Of a DNA stretch of 64,000 nucleotides, positions 51,867-64,000 are shown piece after piece. The translations under genes and the position numbers were made by a program. The notes beneath the pieces are model-generated. The model was not told the DNA's origin and ran no database searches. It saw nothing but the letters and a program-made list of their open reading frames with translations. Numbering within the stretch: the first letter of the stretch is position 1; each line of letters opens with the position of its first letter. Where the stretch lies: NCBI GenBank assembly GCA_964035545.1, contig OZ037770.1, forward strand, positions 5,189,662 through 5,253,661, read 5' to 3'. The stretch comes from Bugula neritina (taxonomy: Eukaryota > Bryozoa > Gymnolaemata > Cheilostomatida > Bugulidae).

Positions 51867-52599
51867 CTCAATACATGACTCTATTTTTAATTTGCACAAC
51901 ACTTAGTTTAATTATGACTCAAATTACGTGACTATTAAACCTAAACAGATAGTGAGTTTGTGTGAATGGGTAATGATTACTTGACAGTCAAAATATCTAT
52001 CAAATATTTTTTAACTTTTGTATTTTATTTTGAGTATAAAGCTATATACTGATAACATTTACTTTGGTAAATTAGCTTGTGATGTCATTTCATAACAAAT
52101 ATTCATATTATATGATATTAGCTGTACTGCCATATTACGGAAATGATATAATCAGTTCATTTGTGATTTTGTATGTTCTGCCTATATATATTACTATATT
52201 ATAGTATTTAGTATAATATGGTTGCAGTTGGTTTTATGTCTTGTAAAACATTAACCATTCCCGCTTATATGGTTTTTACTTAGCCAAATTTGTTCTCATT
52301 TATATTTTCATGTGACACTTAGCACTGACTATGTTGTTTCATCCACATGTTCTAACTGCTATGCTAACATTATTATCATAATTTCAGTCCCTTGCTAATA
52401 TCTATCAAAGATTGCTCTTTACATATTATCAATAAACTTTATTGAAATGATTTATATAAAAAATTTCAATTGCTTTTAAGATTTCAAGTCTGGAAAATTT
52501 TACTTCAATAATCTGTGATTAAAGTAACGAGTACATTATTTACAAATAATAGTTATGAAATTCGTCATTCTCGTACCTGCATCTGCAAACCAATCATTT
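51867..52599 (+). terminator. 3' UTR and putative polyadenylation signal
   Basis: Non-coding AT-rich DNA after the caspase stop. An AATAAA hexamer at about 52431, followed by a T/G-containing stretch, is the best candidate poly(A) signal, giving a 3' UTR of roughly 570-600 nt. Inferred from sequence only. Confidence 0.4.
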
Positions 52600-54490
52600 C
52601 TCAAATAAGCTAATGAAATGATAGGGTGGGGCTCATTACTCTGTGAAATTCTGATCTCAAACCTCCGCTGCCTTGCAGCAATACCCACCAAAGAAAAAGC
52701 TTGGGGGTTAAACCCCGATAATAAATCAGGATTTGGAGCCCTGAAGGCATTTCGTAGTCAATCAAAACTTTGTTCTGGCAGCTTCTGCGACGACGCTGGT
52801 GCCCAAATGTAGCAGCTCTGTTTCCCTTTTAGAGCTGCCAGCGATATCACTAAAGAAAACACTCCATCTTCACCTTTTATGTAGACACTGGGAGCAGCAG
52901 ATACTAGTTATAAGCTGTCTCTCAATTGGTGTAGAGCAAAGCATCAGGGATTTCTCTCGACATTGGGAGAAATCTTTAGATTTCACTGGGCAGCTACCGC
53001 TCAATTGAACAGCAGACTGAACTCTTTGCAATGTCAGACAACAACAAAATTGAAACTAAAAGACCAAGTCCTAAACTAAAATGTTGCAACGTTCAAACTA
53101 TGCTAACCAATCTATCTACCAATTTACAGGACATCAGAAGCACCCGAAAATTTTCCATCATAAATGACAAACACAAAAGGTTAAGAGTCGACATTACTAC
53201 AATTCAAGAAACGATTAGCTGGCACTCTAAAGAAACAGTTTTACACGTTTTAACGGCAGCAGAGGAGTTCTTATCAGCCAAGAGTGTATGCTGGCTTTGC
53301 AGTGAGGAAGAGACTCTTGAGTATGGTAGAGCCATATAGTAACTGCTCAGAGTGACTCATGACACTTCATCAACACCACCAGTGGCCCTGTCAACCTTGT
53401 CAGTGTATATGTTTCAACGCTATTTGCCACATCAGATGCTATAACACGTTCTATGATAACCTCGCAACCATCATCAGGAACATCCACGGCACTGAGCAAC
53501 TGGCACTGGGCAACTTTACCGACAGGGTGGGTGCTGTCTTGACAAAATCCAAACAATCACCTAGTTAATGAAACCTTTGTATTTTAAGGGCTGCGCAGAG
53601 TATAACTAGACAGACTGCCTTGGTATTGTGCCAATAAGTACTGGTCTGAGCTCAGCCAGAGTATCCACAATGCAGCCCCTGTGAATAAATTATTATTATT
53701 GTCATTGAGAAACTGTTCCAAATCTAAGCACCTGGCAGTGATAAAATATCCCCTGGCCTTATTAAGTGCTGCTAGACCATGTGTTTACATCCCCTGCATG
53801 ACGTTTTTCATTACTGCTTGAAAAAAGATGCTGTGCTACAAGACATGAGAGATGCGAAGATCACAAAAATGAAGGAGACAAATGTGGTTTCAACAACTAA
53901 AGAGACATCTATCTCACCCCTCACCATTGTTGGCAAAGTATTTAGCAAAGTTATCCTGGCTCGATCTATAACAGATACCAGTTAAATGGGTCTACCCCAA
54001 ATTGCAGTGCAGTGTCTGTGCTGGAAACTCAAGAATTGACACAGCTTTTTTCTTGCGCCAGCTCCATGAAAAGTGTAAAGAGCAAAGGATATTTTTCTAT
54101 GTTGCCTTTATTGACTTGACAAAGACGTTTGACCTAGTCAGCAGAGAGGATTTTTTTAAAATCTTTTCATAGATTGGCTGCCTTTTAAAGCTGCAAAGCA
54201 CTTTTTTACAGCAACATGAAGGAGACAGCAATGTTCTACAGCAACCTCTCGAAACCCTTTGACATTTGAAGTGGCGTTAAACAAGGCTGTGTTTTGGCAC
54301 CAACACTCTTTGATGTCTTTTTTGCCATGCTTTTAAAAGACGCTTTCAGTAATTCATCAGAAGGGATCTACCTACAAACTAAATTGGGCGGTAAACACTT
54401 TAACATCGCTCGACTCAGAGCCCAAGAAAGTACGTCAAGTTGTCATCAGAGACATGTTGTTTGCTGATGATGCTGCTTTGATATGAATCA
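52600..54490 (+). mobile_element. LINE relic with endonuclease and reverse transcriptase pieces
   Basis: An endonuclease start is visible at about 53075-53230 (LKCCNVQTMLTNLSTNLQDI, then HKRLRVDITTIQET). RT fragments at about 53995-54480 include RIDTAFFLRQLHEKCKEQRI, YVAFIDLTKTFDLVSRED, KQGCVLAPTLFDVFFAMLLK and a downstream FADDAAL. Large parts are deleted and frames change often. This is the LINE type whose endonuclease is often annotated as craniofacial-development-protein-2-like. The GC-richer leader at 52600-53030 may be its 5' UTR. Confidence 0.8.
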
Positions 54491-55083
54491 TTGCTTGCAA
54501 TATAAGATTCAATAACTGTTGGCATATGCCATGTTTTTTGTTGGCACAACTTAAGGTTTAGGAGTAGTTTTCTCTCACATCAATATATTTAAATATCCAC
54601 TAACTAGTCTAAACTCCATCGATATAGAACTGAAAAAACATGTAATTAGGAGCGACATTTTAATAATGTGCAGCTTCAGTCAACACTTTTTGTTTGAAAT
54701 CTTGTAATGAATCTCACTAATACAGACTGATATGCATGATGGAATAACTTTTTAACAGACATTAAATATTTCTTTAAGGAATAAAACCCCTAGGTGATAT
54801 AAATTAGCAAATTTTTAAACCCCTCAAGATATTCTGCAGTTTTAATCTACTATTATTATATTATTCTTGACGGCAAAGCCTACAACTGAACTTAATTCTT
54901 TTTCCTGTATTATTTATCCAGAACGGGCACATATGACTGGCTATGGGACTGTGTTTGAGGTAGACAAGTGACCCCATGTCAATTGATACAACTTACACCA
55001 TCTTTAAACTCAATATACACTTATATAGATATAAGAATGTGTGATGAACAAACCAATATCACAAACATTGCCAGATATGAATT
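54491..55083. other. Non-coding spacer
   Basis: No coding, repeat or RNA signal was recognised. Confidence 0.4.
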
Positions 55084-55399
<316 letters not shown>

Positions 55400-55462
55400 A
55401 ATGTTTATGCTCTAGATTTATTTCTATAGAGCACTCTAGTAACGTTTTATAAACACTCATTT

Positions 55463-55465
<3 letters not shown>

Positions 55466-55542
<77 letters not shown>
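55466..55542. repeat. (AT)n microsatellite
   Basis: Near-perfect AT dinucleotide run of about 75 bp. Confidence 0.95.
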
Positions 55543-55776
55543 GATATAATATTTGTAAAAACTGGTGAAAAAAGACATAACTTGCAACTTCCTTGCAAAA
55601 ATATAAATAGAAATTACAGGCAACAAATTAATCCCAATGCATACAAAAAATATGTATATAAATTTTGTATGTGCTTCGTATTCTCATAAATGATAATATT
55701 CTACACTATGTGTCCAATACCAAAATATGAACGTGGTCAAACAATAATACGGTATTCTAAAAAAATTCTCAGTTTT

Positions 55777-58107
55777 TCACCCCATAATCCTGTATTTTAA
55801 CTCAAAGTTGAGGAGTTGTCGTTCTTGTCTGGAGTTGGCTATCAGAGAGGAATTTTCATGAGATCGTCTAGACAGATATGGCAAAGACTCGCTGATTGTA
55901 CCAACAGCTACTGATTTATACACAGGATATCCCTTTTGACCTAAATACAACAGGAAATTGAGAATAAATATTTGTTGAAGAGCTTCTCGTATAATTTGGT
56001 GGAAGTTGTCTTCTTTTCAAAGAATGCTTTTTTCAAGTAGGCATATATAGGTGGCTGAGGATTATAGATTTAGTTTTCTGTTAAAATTATTATCCAAAGT
56101 TGAAGGTATATTTCAACCAGTCAAGTTCTGTTGGCTTTTGAATTTTGACTCATTTTAAAACAGTGCGACCATGAATTCTATTGATACTGCGCATCTAGAT
56201 CAAAGTCTTTAAAGTGGAGTCATAACTTAACAGAACTCATAAATTTCCCAAACCCCCAACCCTTCAACTCTAAACTCAAACCTTCAAGCTCGACCCCAAA
56301 CCCTCTATTCGAAGGCCCTAACCTTCCCCACAAACACTAATACTGAAATTTCACACAATTTGGCTCTGATAGCCATTTATGTCAAAATTTCCTGTGCCAT
56401 CATTACCTGTGCCATTATCGCTTGTGCCAATATTGCCGACGTCGTTTTTACCTGTGTCGTTATTACCTGTGTCGTTATTATCTGAATGTGCCATTTTTAT
56501 AATGTGACATCCTTATAACCATAAGAACAGGCTGTTCCAATCAACTCAATACTCCTGCTAATTATCAAATCAGATACTTCAACTCTCAATATCTGATTAC
56601 TAACTACCAGATCAACTGCAGTACTGATACAATCAACACAGTAACTCAGACATTAAAGCTGGCAACAGTTACACTTACCTAGAGTATATGTTATGTGGTC
56701 ACACATCCCATAAACCTGAGCAAGTATCACTTTCCGGTCTTCACTCGTAATACCATAACTTCTCATTCTACATGAGAATATTGATACTAGCTAACTTAAG
56801 TTTATATATTATATTATGTGTACAGGCGTATATAATGGATATGCACATTGCATCAGAAGAAGGTGGATTATGCAAAGTTGTTAGTAATAAAACATTTGAC
56901 CAGTTTCCGCCATAGCATGACCAGCTACAATTAAACTGGTAAAACTATATCTACCTTTCTACAGCCTGTTTGATAGAGTCTTGGTTATGAGAAGCAAGAA
57001 CAAATCTGATTTGTCTCCCCTGGTTGCTGTTATCACGGATCTCCTGCAGTAGCCAGTTGGCTGTAGAGTTGTATGAGTTGTGTGTAGCCTGTATTCCATC
57101 GTGTACAGGACAAGGATGACCTTGACTTTTAGCTTCATTTTCCTCAGCTACCATGTACGCCCCCCTTACCAACTTAGCTGAAATATCAGAGAAACAGTCT
57201 CTAGACTTTTAGCCCCCTGGTTGAGATTGAATAAGTCTATACATAGTATTAATGTAAATTAGTCAAAGTTACATAATATATAAGAAGCTAAATGAACCTC
57301 TCTAAAGATTTTAACAAATATAATATTGAATACTTTAATAAAGGACAATCGAAGGTAATACCTGAATCAACAAAATATAGTATAAACTGTAATAGGTTCA
57401 CTCAAAACAAACTTTAATCTAATATGCAATATGCCTGTAATCGTGAAGTAGAATTTTTTACAGATTCTAAATTTGTGTTCACAAGTTCAACCTATTGGGA
57501 ATTATAATAACAATTATTATTTATATACTTGGGAGTTGCCCCCTTAAACGCTGGTAAAGACCAGATTATAGACAACTCCGTTTGCTAATCAGCTAATCAA
57601 CTCGAAAACTGACTGACTTACCACCATAGTGAAGGTTATTCTTCTCGGCAAAGTTGAATTCCCACTGCAAGGCCTCGAATGACCTCTACAATGTGCAAGA
57701 GACAACCAGAATTATGTACACGTGAAGACATCTTTTCAAAAGCAGTTATACAGTTACCATAACTATAAATTTGCATGTTTGATTATGTTTATAGAAAAGT
57801 AATAATAAAAGGAAGACAACTTCTTTTTAGTCTGTCAATTCAGATTCTCTAGCTGATAACAGTCTAACCTTGAGGTAGCATTGTGTTGTGTTCCAAACAG
57901 TAGCCTTAGACCTATTACACACTAGACTGAGAGCCATGGCCAAAGCTGTGAGAGCCGGGTTCGTGTTGGTATACTCAGCGTCTACCATCAACACGGTATC
58001 TGTGGCAACTGCTTTCTGTCCCACTTCACTGAGCAGAATCAGCCCCGACAGCAACTCTGGGATGATGCCAGAAGCCCCAGGTATCTCCCCTAGCCATCTC
58101 AGCTTGT
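55777..58107 (-). CDS. Proline dehydrogenase, C-terminal exons
   Basis: Four exons are recognisable. 58107-57869 has LMVDAEYTNTNPALTALAMA and NTTQCYLK. 57685-57622 has FNFAEKNNLHYG. 57177-56955 has KLVRGAYMVAE, HDGIQATHNSYN and FVLASHNQDS. 55940-55777 has KGYPVYKSVAVGTISESLPY and LSRRSHENSS, with stop TGA. Phases join (AAG| / G|CT). PRODH is the mitochondrial FAD enzyme oxidising proline to pyrroline-5-carboxylate; RGAYM and the RRSHEN Arg pair belong to the barrel active site. The segment expected between the third and last exons (the FGQLLGM-type region) was not found, and upstream exons are not seen, so the gene is partial here or possibly damaged. Confidence 0.82.
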
Positions 58108-58869
58108 CTACAGGTACAGACTATGTGCTGTATAAGGCAATAGAGGTAGCTTTGAAGAATTTTTAGTTAGTATTTGGATTATTAGAAAGGAGTCAACAAA
58201 CTTATATATGTCAAAACCCACGCAAGTTTAAAGTCATTATCCTTGATGGAAGAGATTTTTTAAAAGCTGGGCAAAGACTAAAATTACTATAGGGCACAAA
58301 AGTAACATCGCACATGACCTTTACTGGCGATTCACCCCATGACCTTGGTTTTAGTAAACCGCAGCACTCTTATAACCCTTAGACCCTTGCTGATCCCTAA
58401 CAGGAGATGATGAAATATGCACTTCTGGTGAAGTATCACATTTTTTCAGACTAACATTTTCGAGCTTCAAAACTGTTATGCTGAATTTGAACTCTAAACC
58501 AAGACACATGATTACAGTATAGCAACTTAAGCTATGTTCATACAAGTCATAGACATATAGGGCTTCTCGCTTACGAAGATTACAGACTATGACTACTACT
58601 TCTACAGGACTTGTATAATTATAAGGAGTAAAATGAGGAGAAAGTGGTTAATGTGAACCAGTTACAACTGGCTTCAACCAAAACATTGCTTTATGTTTAA
58701 ATTCTTTTCCCAATGAAGGCTGTCACTGAGACGTGACAAGATGACAGCCCATGATAAGCTGACTGACAGCACAATACTATGGAAACTGAAAAATTCATTT
58801 GTTACGAACTATAATATTTATTTTGTAACAAATGTAAAATTTGCCAGTCTACACTAGCAGATGCTCTTA
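58108..58869. other. Upstream or intronic region of the proline dehydrogenase gene
   Basis: No further exon recognised on the - strand. Contains a short inverted pair around GAAGGCTGTCA and TGACAGCCC (58710-58750). Ends at the LINE insertion. Confidence 0.4.
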
Positions 58870-59106
58870 TATAATTGAGAGCTCCTCCCCCTCCCTCTAC
58901 ACTATGGCCTATATATACACCACAACCATGCATAAGTCAACACAAACTGCAAGCACAAATTATCATAATGGCAGCCAAGATCTTTGGTTGTTTAAATACA
59001 CAAATAGCTGAAGAATTTAACTCTTACTTTAGTAATATTGGAAAGCGGCTAGCTTCTAAATTTGATAACAATGATCATAGGCTTTCTCACTCTAAAATTA
59101 TTAACA

Positions 59107-61675
59107 CACAGTTGGTTTAAGGTCATACTTTTCATTTTCTGGCTCTTTGCCAGGTGCTTTATGTTCTATATGAACAATGTTCCACTGATAGCTCGAACAG
59201 GTTGAATGTCACAGAAACAAAAAAAATATGAAAAGATAAAGAAATTTATGTTCTCCAATATACTTTTTTATTTTTTTCAAAAGCCAATTCATGTTTAAGT
59301 TATAGCTTGTTGAAAAACATAGTCCCCCTTCCACATTCTTTTCAATCTATACGCTCCTGACTTGTTATTGTGTCTCAATATGCCTTGTACTTGAGTGCTT
59401 GTAAGTCTCGCTTCACTAACTTTGCCTATACTTCACAAGTGCCAGTGCTGCTGGCTCAAAAGCTAAATGTTATAAACTGTCAGCTAAAACCCAATCTTGT
59501 ATTCCTAGGTTGGTTGGCCTAAATAAAACAATAGTCAAATCATGATTTCTTGTTTTAAAAATTTACTCTATTCTAACCTGCTGCCTAGCTAGTTCTATTT
59601 TTGATGTATAATTACAAAATTTGTGATACATTTTTTTGGTAACCATGTGATTTATAAAATGCAGTAATGGTACTTATAATATTATATTATTATCATTATA
59701 ATATATTATATAGTATTATGTGTGTTTTTATTATACTGCATAATATCTATTTTATTATTGTTGTTGCGCAAACAAGTGCAATTAACCTAGTTTTCAAAAT
59801 GTACCTCTAAATTATCAGAATATCAGTTTAGATATTTTCATGCTTTGTAAGGTAAACCTAAAAAAAGAGACTGTATTCCCAAAGTAAAGGGTGTTGAACT
59901 ATGAACTATATTAGATTAGCCACTCTGCTACCAAGTGCGTCAGTATAATATTATATGAATAGCTCTGATGCTTTGTCTCCGGTGGCTGGCTGCGATATGA
60001 TAACTTGGCCAACTTCCAAGAGTTTAAAATTGGCGCAATTATTCAAGAGGTTACATACTGCACAGAGCTAGCAGTGATAGTAACCTTGCTATTGGCAGTA
60101 CTTATTACAACTGCCAGCATATAAGCTGCATTGTAGAATGCCGTTGGGGTAGGCTATTAAAACCAAATTCTGCTCTCTAATATACCTTAGACACAATGCA
60201 GCAACATAATTGTTCATTTCAAATTACATTGCCACCCTTACATGAGCTGTGGGCTTCATAAAGATTCATATGATTAGAGATTTATGCTATAGGCTAGCTA
60301 TGATGAAAATAACACACCATTGTTAAAGTTAACTTCAAGTATGTTGTTTTCCAGAAACTCAGTAATGTCCATTTATCTCTCGCATACAAATACTTATGTA
60401 ATAGCATACAGTTTAAGTTTTATTTTAGAGCACATCTGCAAACTCTACAATAAGAGCTTGCTTTACCAGTCTATTTCAGACCTGTTTTTGTAGCTAGTAA
60501 TACGCAAGCTACTTATTTTTAAACTTTTGGGTTATTTGTTCAAAACCATTAGCTTTGCTAGTAACCGGAGGCTATTGCAACAGTTGACTGCTATCAACAT
60601 GAATTGACAGCCTAATAATTATAACCCGTTTGCGCGCGAAATATTTATGTAATGATAATGACTCATATAGTGCGCGTCTCATTAACGATGACTGCGTGGT
60701 CCAGAGGTTAGAGGCGTCAGCGTCAGCGACGAGTTGGTTGGTCATAGTTTAACCCTGTTTTGTTGCAATTTTTTTTGTCAATTTATGCAAATTCTACGCA
60801 TGTATAATAAATATGGCTATAAGTGTAAAGTTTTTTTTTAACTTTTGTTCAACAGTAAGACAACATACATGCATAATAATTAGATACTGAACGCTGGACT
60901 AAACCTTAAATTGATCTTATAGAATACAATGTACTTAAAATAATCATATGTGAATTAGAGAAACTGAAAGTACACCTGCTGGGCTATAGACAGACCTTTA
61001 CTGACAAGACTGCAAAGTGAAGTGATTTAGCTGAAATTAACTCTGCCAAACAAACAAAGAATTATGTTGTGCTGAGGCATTTTCAATATATTATTGTAAC
61101 ATAGTGAGATGATTCAGCTAAGTGCTAATGTAAAACAGGGAACATTATCTTGGCAGAAATCCAATAGATTGCCAATTTGTGCGAGAGGGTACTATATGTT
61201 ATTGTGATAGCGCAGAGCAGCAAACGTACTAGGAATGTTATAATTAGTCACAGGAGCGTAGCTAGAACCACCATATGAAGAGTTTAGAAAATTGCAGTGA
61301 AACTTGCAAAATGGTGTATGTTTTTACCAAATTGTGAAGAGCATAAACAGAATTTCAAAAAACAAAGAAAGTATATTAGAGAAAACATATCAAGGAATGT
61401 CAAGTTTAACTTTTAGACTTTATAAAATGAATCCCCTGTGCTACAGCAGTGGAACATGGAGGGTATAAAATTTTACTTATTATGCAACAACTTTCTCAGA
61501 AAATTTTTTATTGAAAAATTAAAAAAGTATATGAAAGAGGAATGCAAGAGCTATCTTTTCATGTAAAATTTGTTAATGTGAGACAAAAACTGTTCGAGCT
61601 ATCCCCTGGAAACCGTTTATATATAACATAAAGCAGTGCTTGAATCTGGAAAGTAATGACCTTAAACTAACTGTG
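59107..61675 (+). mobile_element. Nested 2.6-kb non-coding DNA transposon (copy 2)
   Basis: Inverse-orientation copy of 16709-19245, with ends CACAGTTGGTTTAAGGTCAT and ATGACCTTAAACTAACTGTG, and CA on both sides. It contains the same AT palindrome and the tRNA-like segment near 60690-60760. The two copies appear roughly 95% identical by eye. Confidence 0.87.
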
Positions 61676-63209
61676 CAGCTCTGATGGTGCTTTTGAACTT
61701 CAACATGTTAATGAAACTAGCGTGTTAACACTCATAACGCAAATGAAGCCAAATAAAGCTTCTGGCCTTGACCAAATCTCCGCCAACTTTGTTAAGCGTT
61801 TGTCAGACATTATTACTACTCCTCTATGTAAAATTATTAACCATTCTATCGATTGTGGAAAAATACCAACGAAATTAAAGGTAGCTAAAGTTTCACCATT
61901 ATATAAAAAAGGTTCTGTCAATGAATGTGGGAATTATAGACCTATCTCAATTTTACCCATCTTCAGCAAAATAATGGAAAAATTAATAAACCAACAAATA
62001 CTGACCTATTTAGAAAACAATAACCTCCTTACTCAAAATCAGTTTGGATTTAGACATAACAGGGGTACATCAGATGCAATTTCTAACTTTACAAACAAAA
62101 TTTTAGAATCTTTTGATAAAAGTGAATCCGTACTAGGCATATTTATTGATTTTAGTAAAGCATTTGATACTATAGACCACAACATTTTAATTTATAAACT
62201 TAAAAAATATAATTTTAGCTCATCTGCTATTAAATGGATACATAATTATTTAACAGAAAGAACCCAAATCACAAAAATAAACAATACACTATCCAATGCA
62301 CAAACTATTACTTGCGGTGTACCCCAAGGATCTGTGCTAGGTCCCACCTTGTTCCTAATATATATCAACGATCTTTGCGAAACCTTAAAATATGTAACAC
62401 CAATTTTATATGCAGACGATACTAACTTATTTCTAAAATCAAAAAATTTAAACAATGAATATGAGAAAATCTCTTCTGATCTTAAAAGACTATGTGAATG
62501 GTGCCAGATAAATAAGCTAACAATTAATTATGAAAAAACATCTTACATTATTTTTAAGAACTATCAAAATAAGTTCCAATTTGATTTAAAATTAACAATA
62601 AATGACAAACCAATAACAGCAGTTGACGAAGTAAAATTTTTAGGTGTGATAATTGATAGAAATTTAAACTGGTCATCCCACATTCAGAAAATATTATTAA
62701 ATCTTCGACCAATTTCGGGACTTTTTTATTGTTTAAATGCATTCGCTCCTAAAAAAATTTTGATCATGTTATACTATTCACTTATACATTCCAGGCTGTG
62801 CTACTCTATAGAATCCTGGGTGAATGCATCCAGGGTCCATCTTGATAAAGTGATAAAATTTCAAAAGAAAATTGTCCGAATAATTCACCGCAAGCCTTTT
62901 GGATACCATTCTAAAGACCTGTTTAGGAAATCAGACATTTTACCAGTTGACAAGTTGTACAAGTACAAACTGCTAATTAAAGCTCATAAAATCTTCTATT
63001 CAGAAAGCTTTTCGACACACTCTCACTATACTACTCGTCATCAGTTGCAATCTCTTCCTGTTCCATTTTATTCCTCATTTGCTGGTCAACGCACCTCAAA
63101 TTTTGTAATATCTGCACTGTGGAATAAGTTGCCTAAATTTTTAAAGATTATACAGCCACTTGGTAAATTTAAAGCGGAATTGAGGCATCACCTCCACTCT
63201 GTTGAGTGA
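61676..63209 (+). CDS. LINE reverse transcriptase domain
   Basis: About 510 residues open to TGA 63207-63209. RT blocks in order: MKPNKASGLDQISANF, YRPISILPIFSKIMEKLI, NQFGFRHNRGTSDAI, IFIDFSKAFDTIDHNIL, GVPQGSVLGPTLFLIYINDL and the catalytic LYADDTNLF. The C-terminal HYTTRHQLQSLPVP and LWNKLPKFLK segment is usual in this group. The absence of stops over 1.5 kb suggests recent activity despite truncation and interruption. Confidence 0.92.
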
Positions 63210-63403
63210 TCTGTGGTGCCTTGTATGGTAATGCCAACATTGGGCCCGCGTACCACTAGCCATGCTATTTCGCACTGGGCCTCATCATCATTTCCGACAG
63301 CTTATTTTGATATACTGTTATTTGTTACTATGTTTCTTTTCTAATTGCTTGTTCTGCTGTTGTAAATTATCCTAGTTGTAAAACACTATGTTATGATGAA
63401 AAT

Positions 63404-64000
<597 letters not shown>

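Overview
This window is nuclear DNA of an AT-rich invertebrate animal. The evidence is intron-bearing genes with GT/AG splice sites, animal-type caspase and proline dehydrogenase exons, several non-LTR retrotransposons, MITE-like repeats, long microsatellites and two Polinton/Maverick (adintovirus-like) DNA elements. The phylum cannot be fixed from the sequence alone.

Layout. 1-7.7 kb is mostly non-coding: simple repeats, a MITE-like inverted repeat, the tail of a dead LINE, a 0.55-kb trinucleotide array and two possible exons of an unrecognised gene. From 7.7 to 51.9 kb runs one large host gene on the + strand. Its order is a 5' exon, a tandem array of thirteen 138-bp exons that each encode two 23-residue leucine-rich repeats, a 2-kb exon with the last LRRs plus a Roc GTPase and COR-like region, acidic linker exons, and caspase p20 and p10 exons ending at a stop at 51,866. 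The predicted product is an LRR-ROCO-caspase protein, which would resemble a one-polypeptide sensor/effector receptor.

Two Polintons sit in introns of the LRR array, in opposite orientation and each with a 6-bp target duplication. Polinton A (8,887-24,115) is decayed and was later hit by a 2.5-kb non-coding transposon. Polinton B (29,831-44,020) is largely intact, with long open frames for protein-primed DNA polymerase B, retroviral-type integrase with chromodomain, A32/FtsK-like packaging ATPase, adenain-like protease, major and minor capsid proteins, a parvovirus-type phospholipase A2 domain, a phage-fibre-like protein and several small virion-type proteins. Subtracting each element plus one target duplication gives exon spacings of 579 and 594 bp, normal for the array, so the insertions are clean and the host gene can still be spliced.

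Downstream (52-64 kb) are an EN/RT LINE relic, AT microsatellites around a small MITE, four C-terminal exons of proline dehydrogenase on the - strand, and a 5'-truncated LINE. That LINE is split by a second copy of the 2.5-kb transposon and ends in an (AC)n tract running off the window.

Within the Polintons, nearly every gene starts at a TATAATAAATG-like motif. The fibre and a family of ~175-residue proteins share an MS-(x)-VY-x-FG N-terminus that looks like a common capsid-docking peptide.
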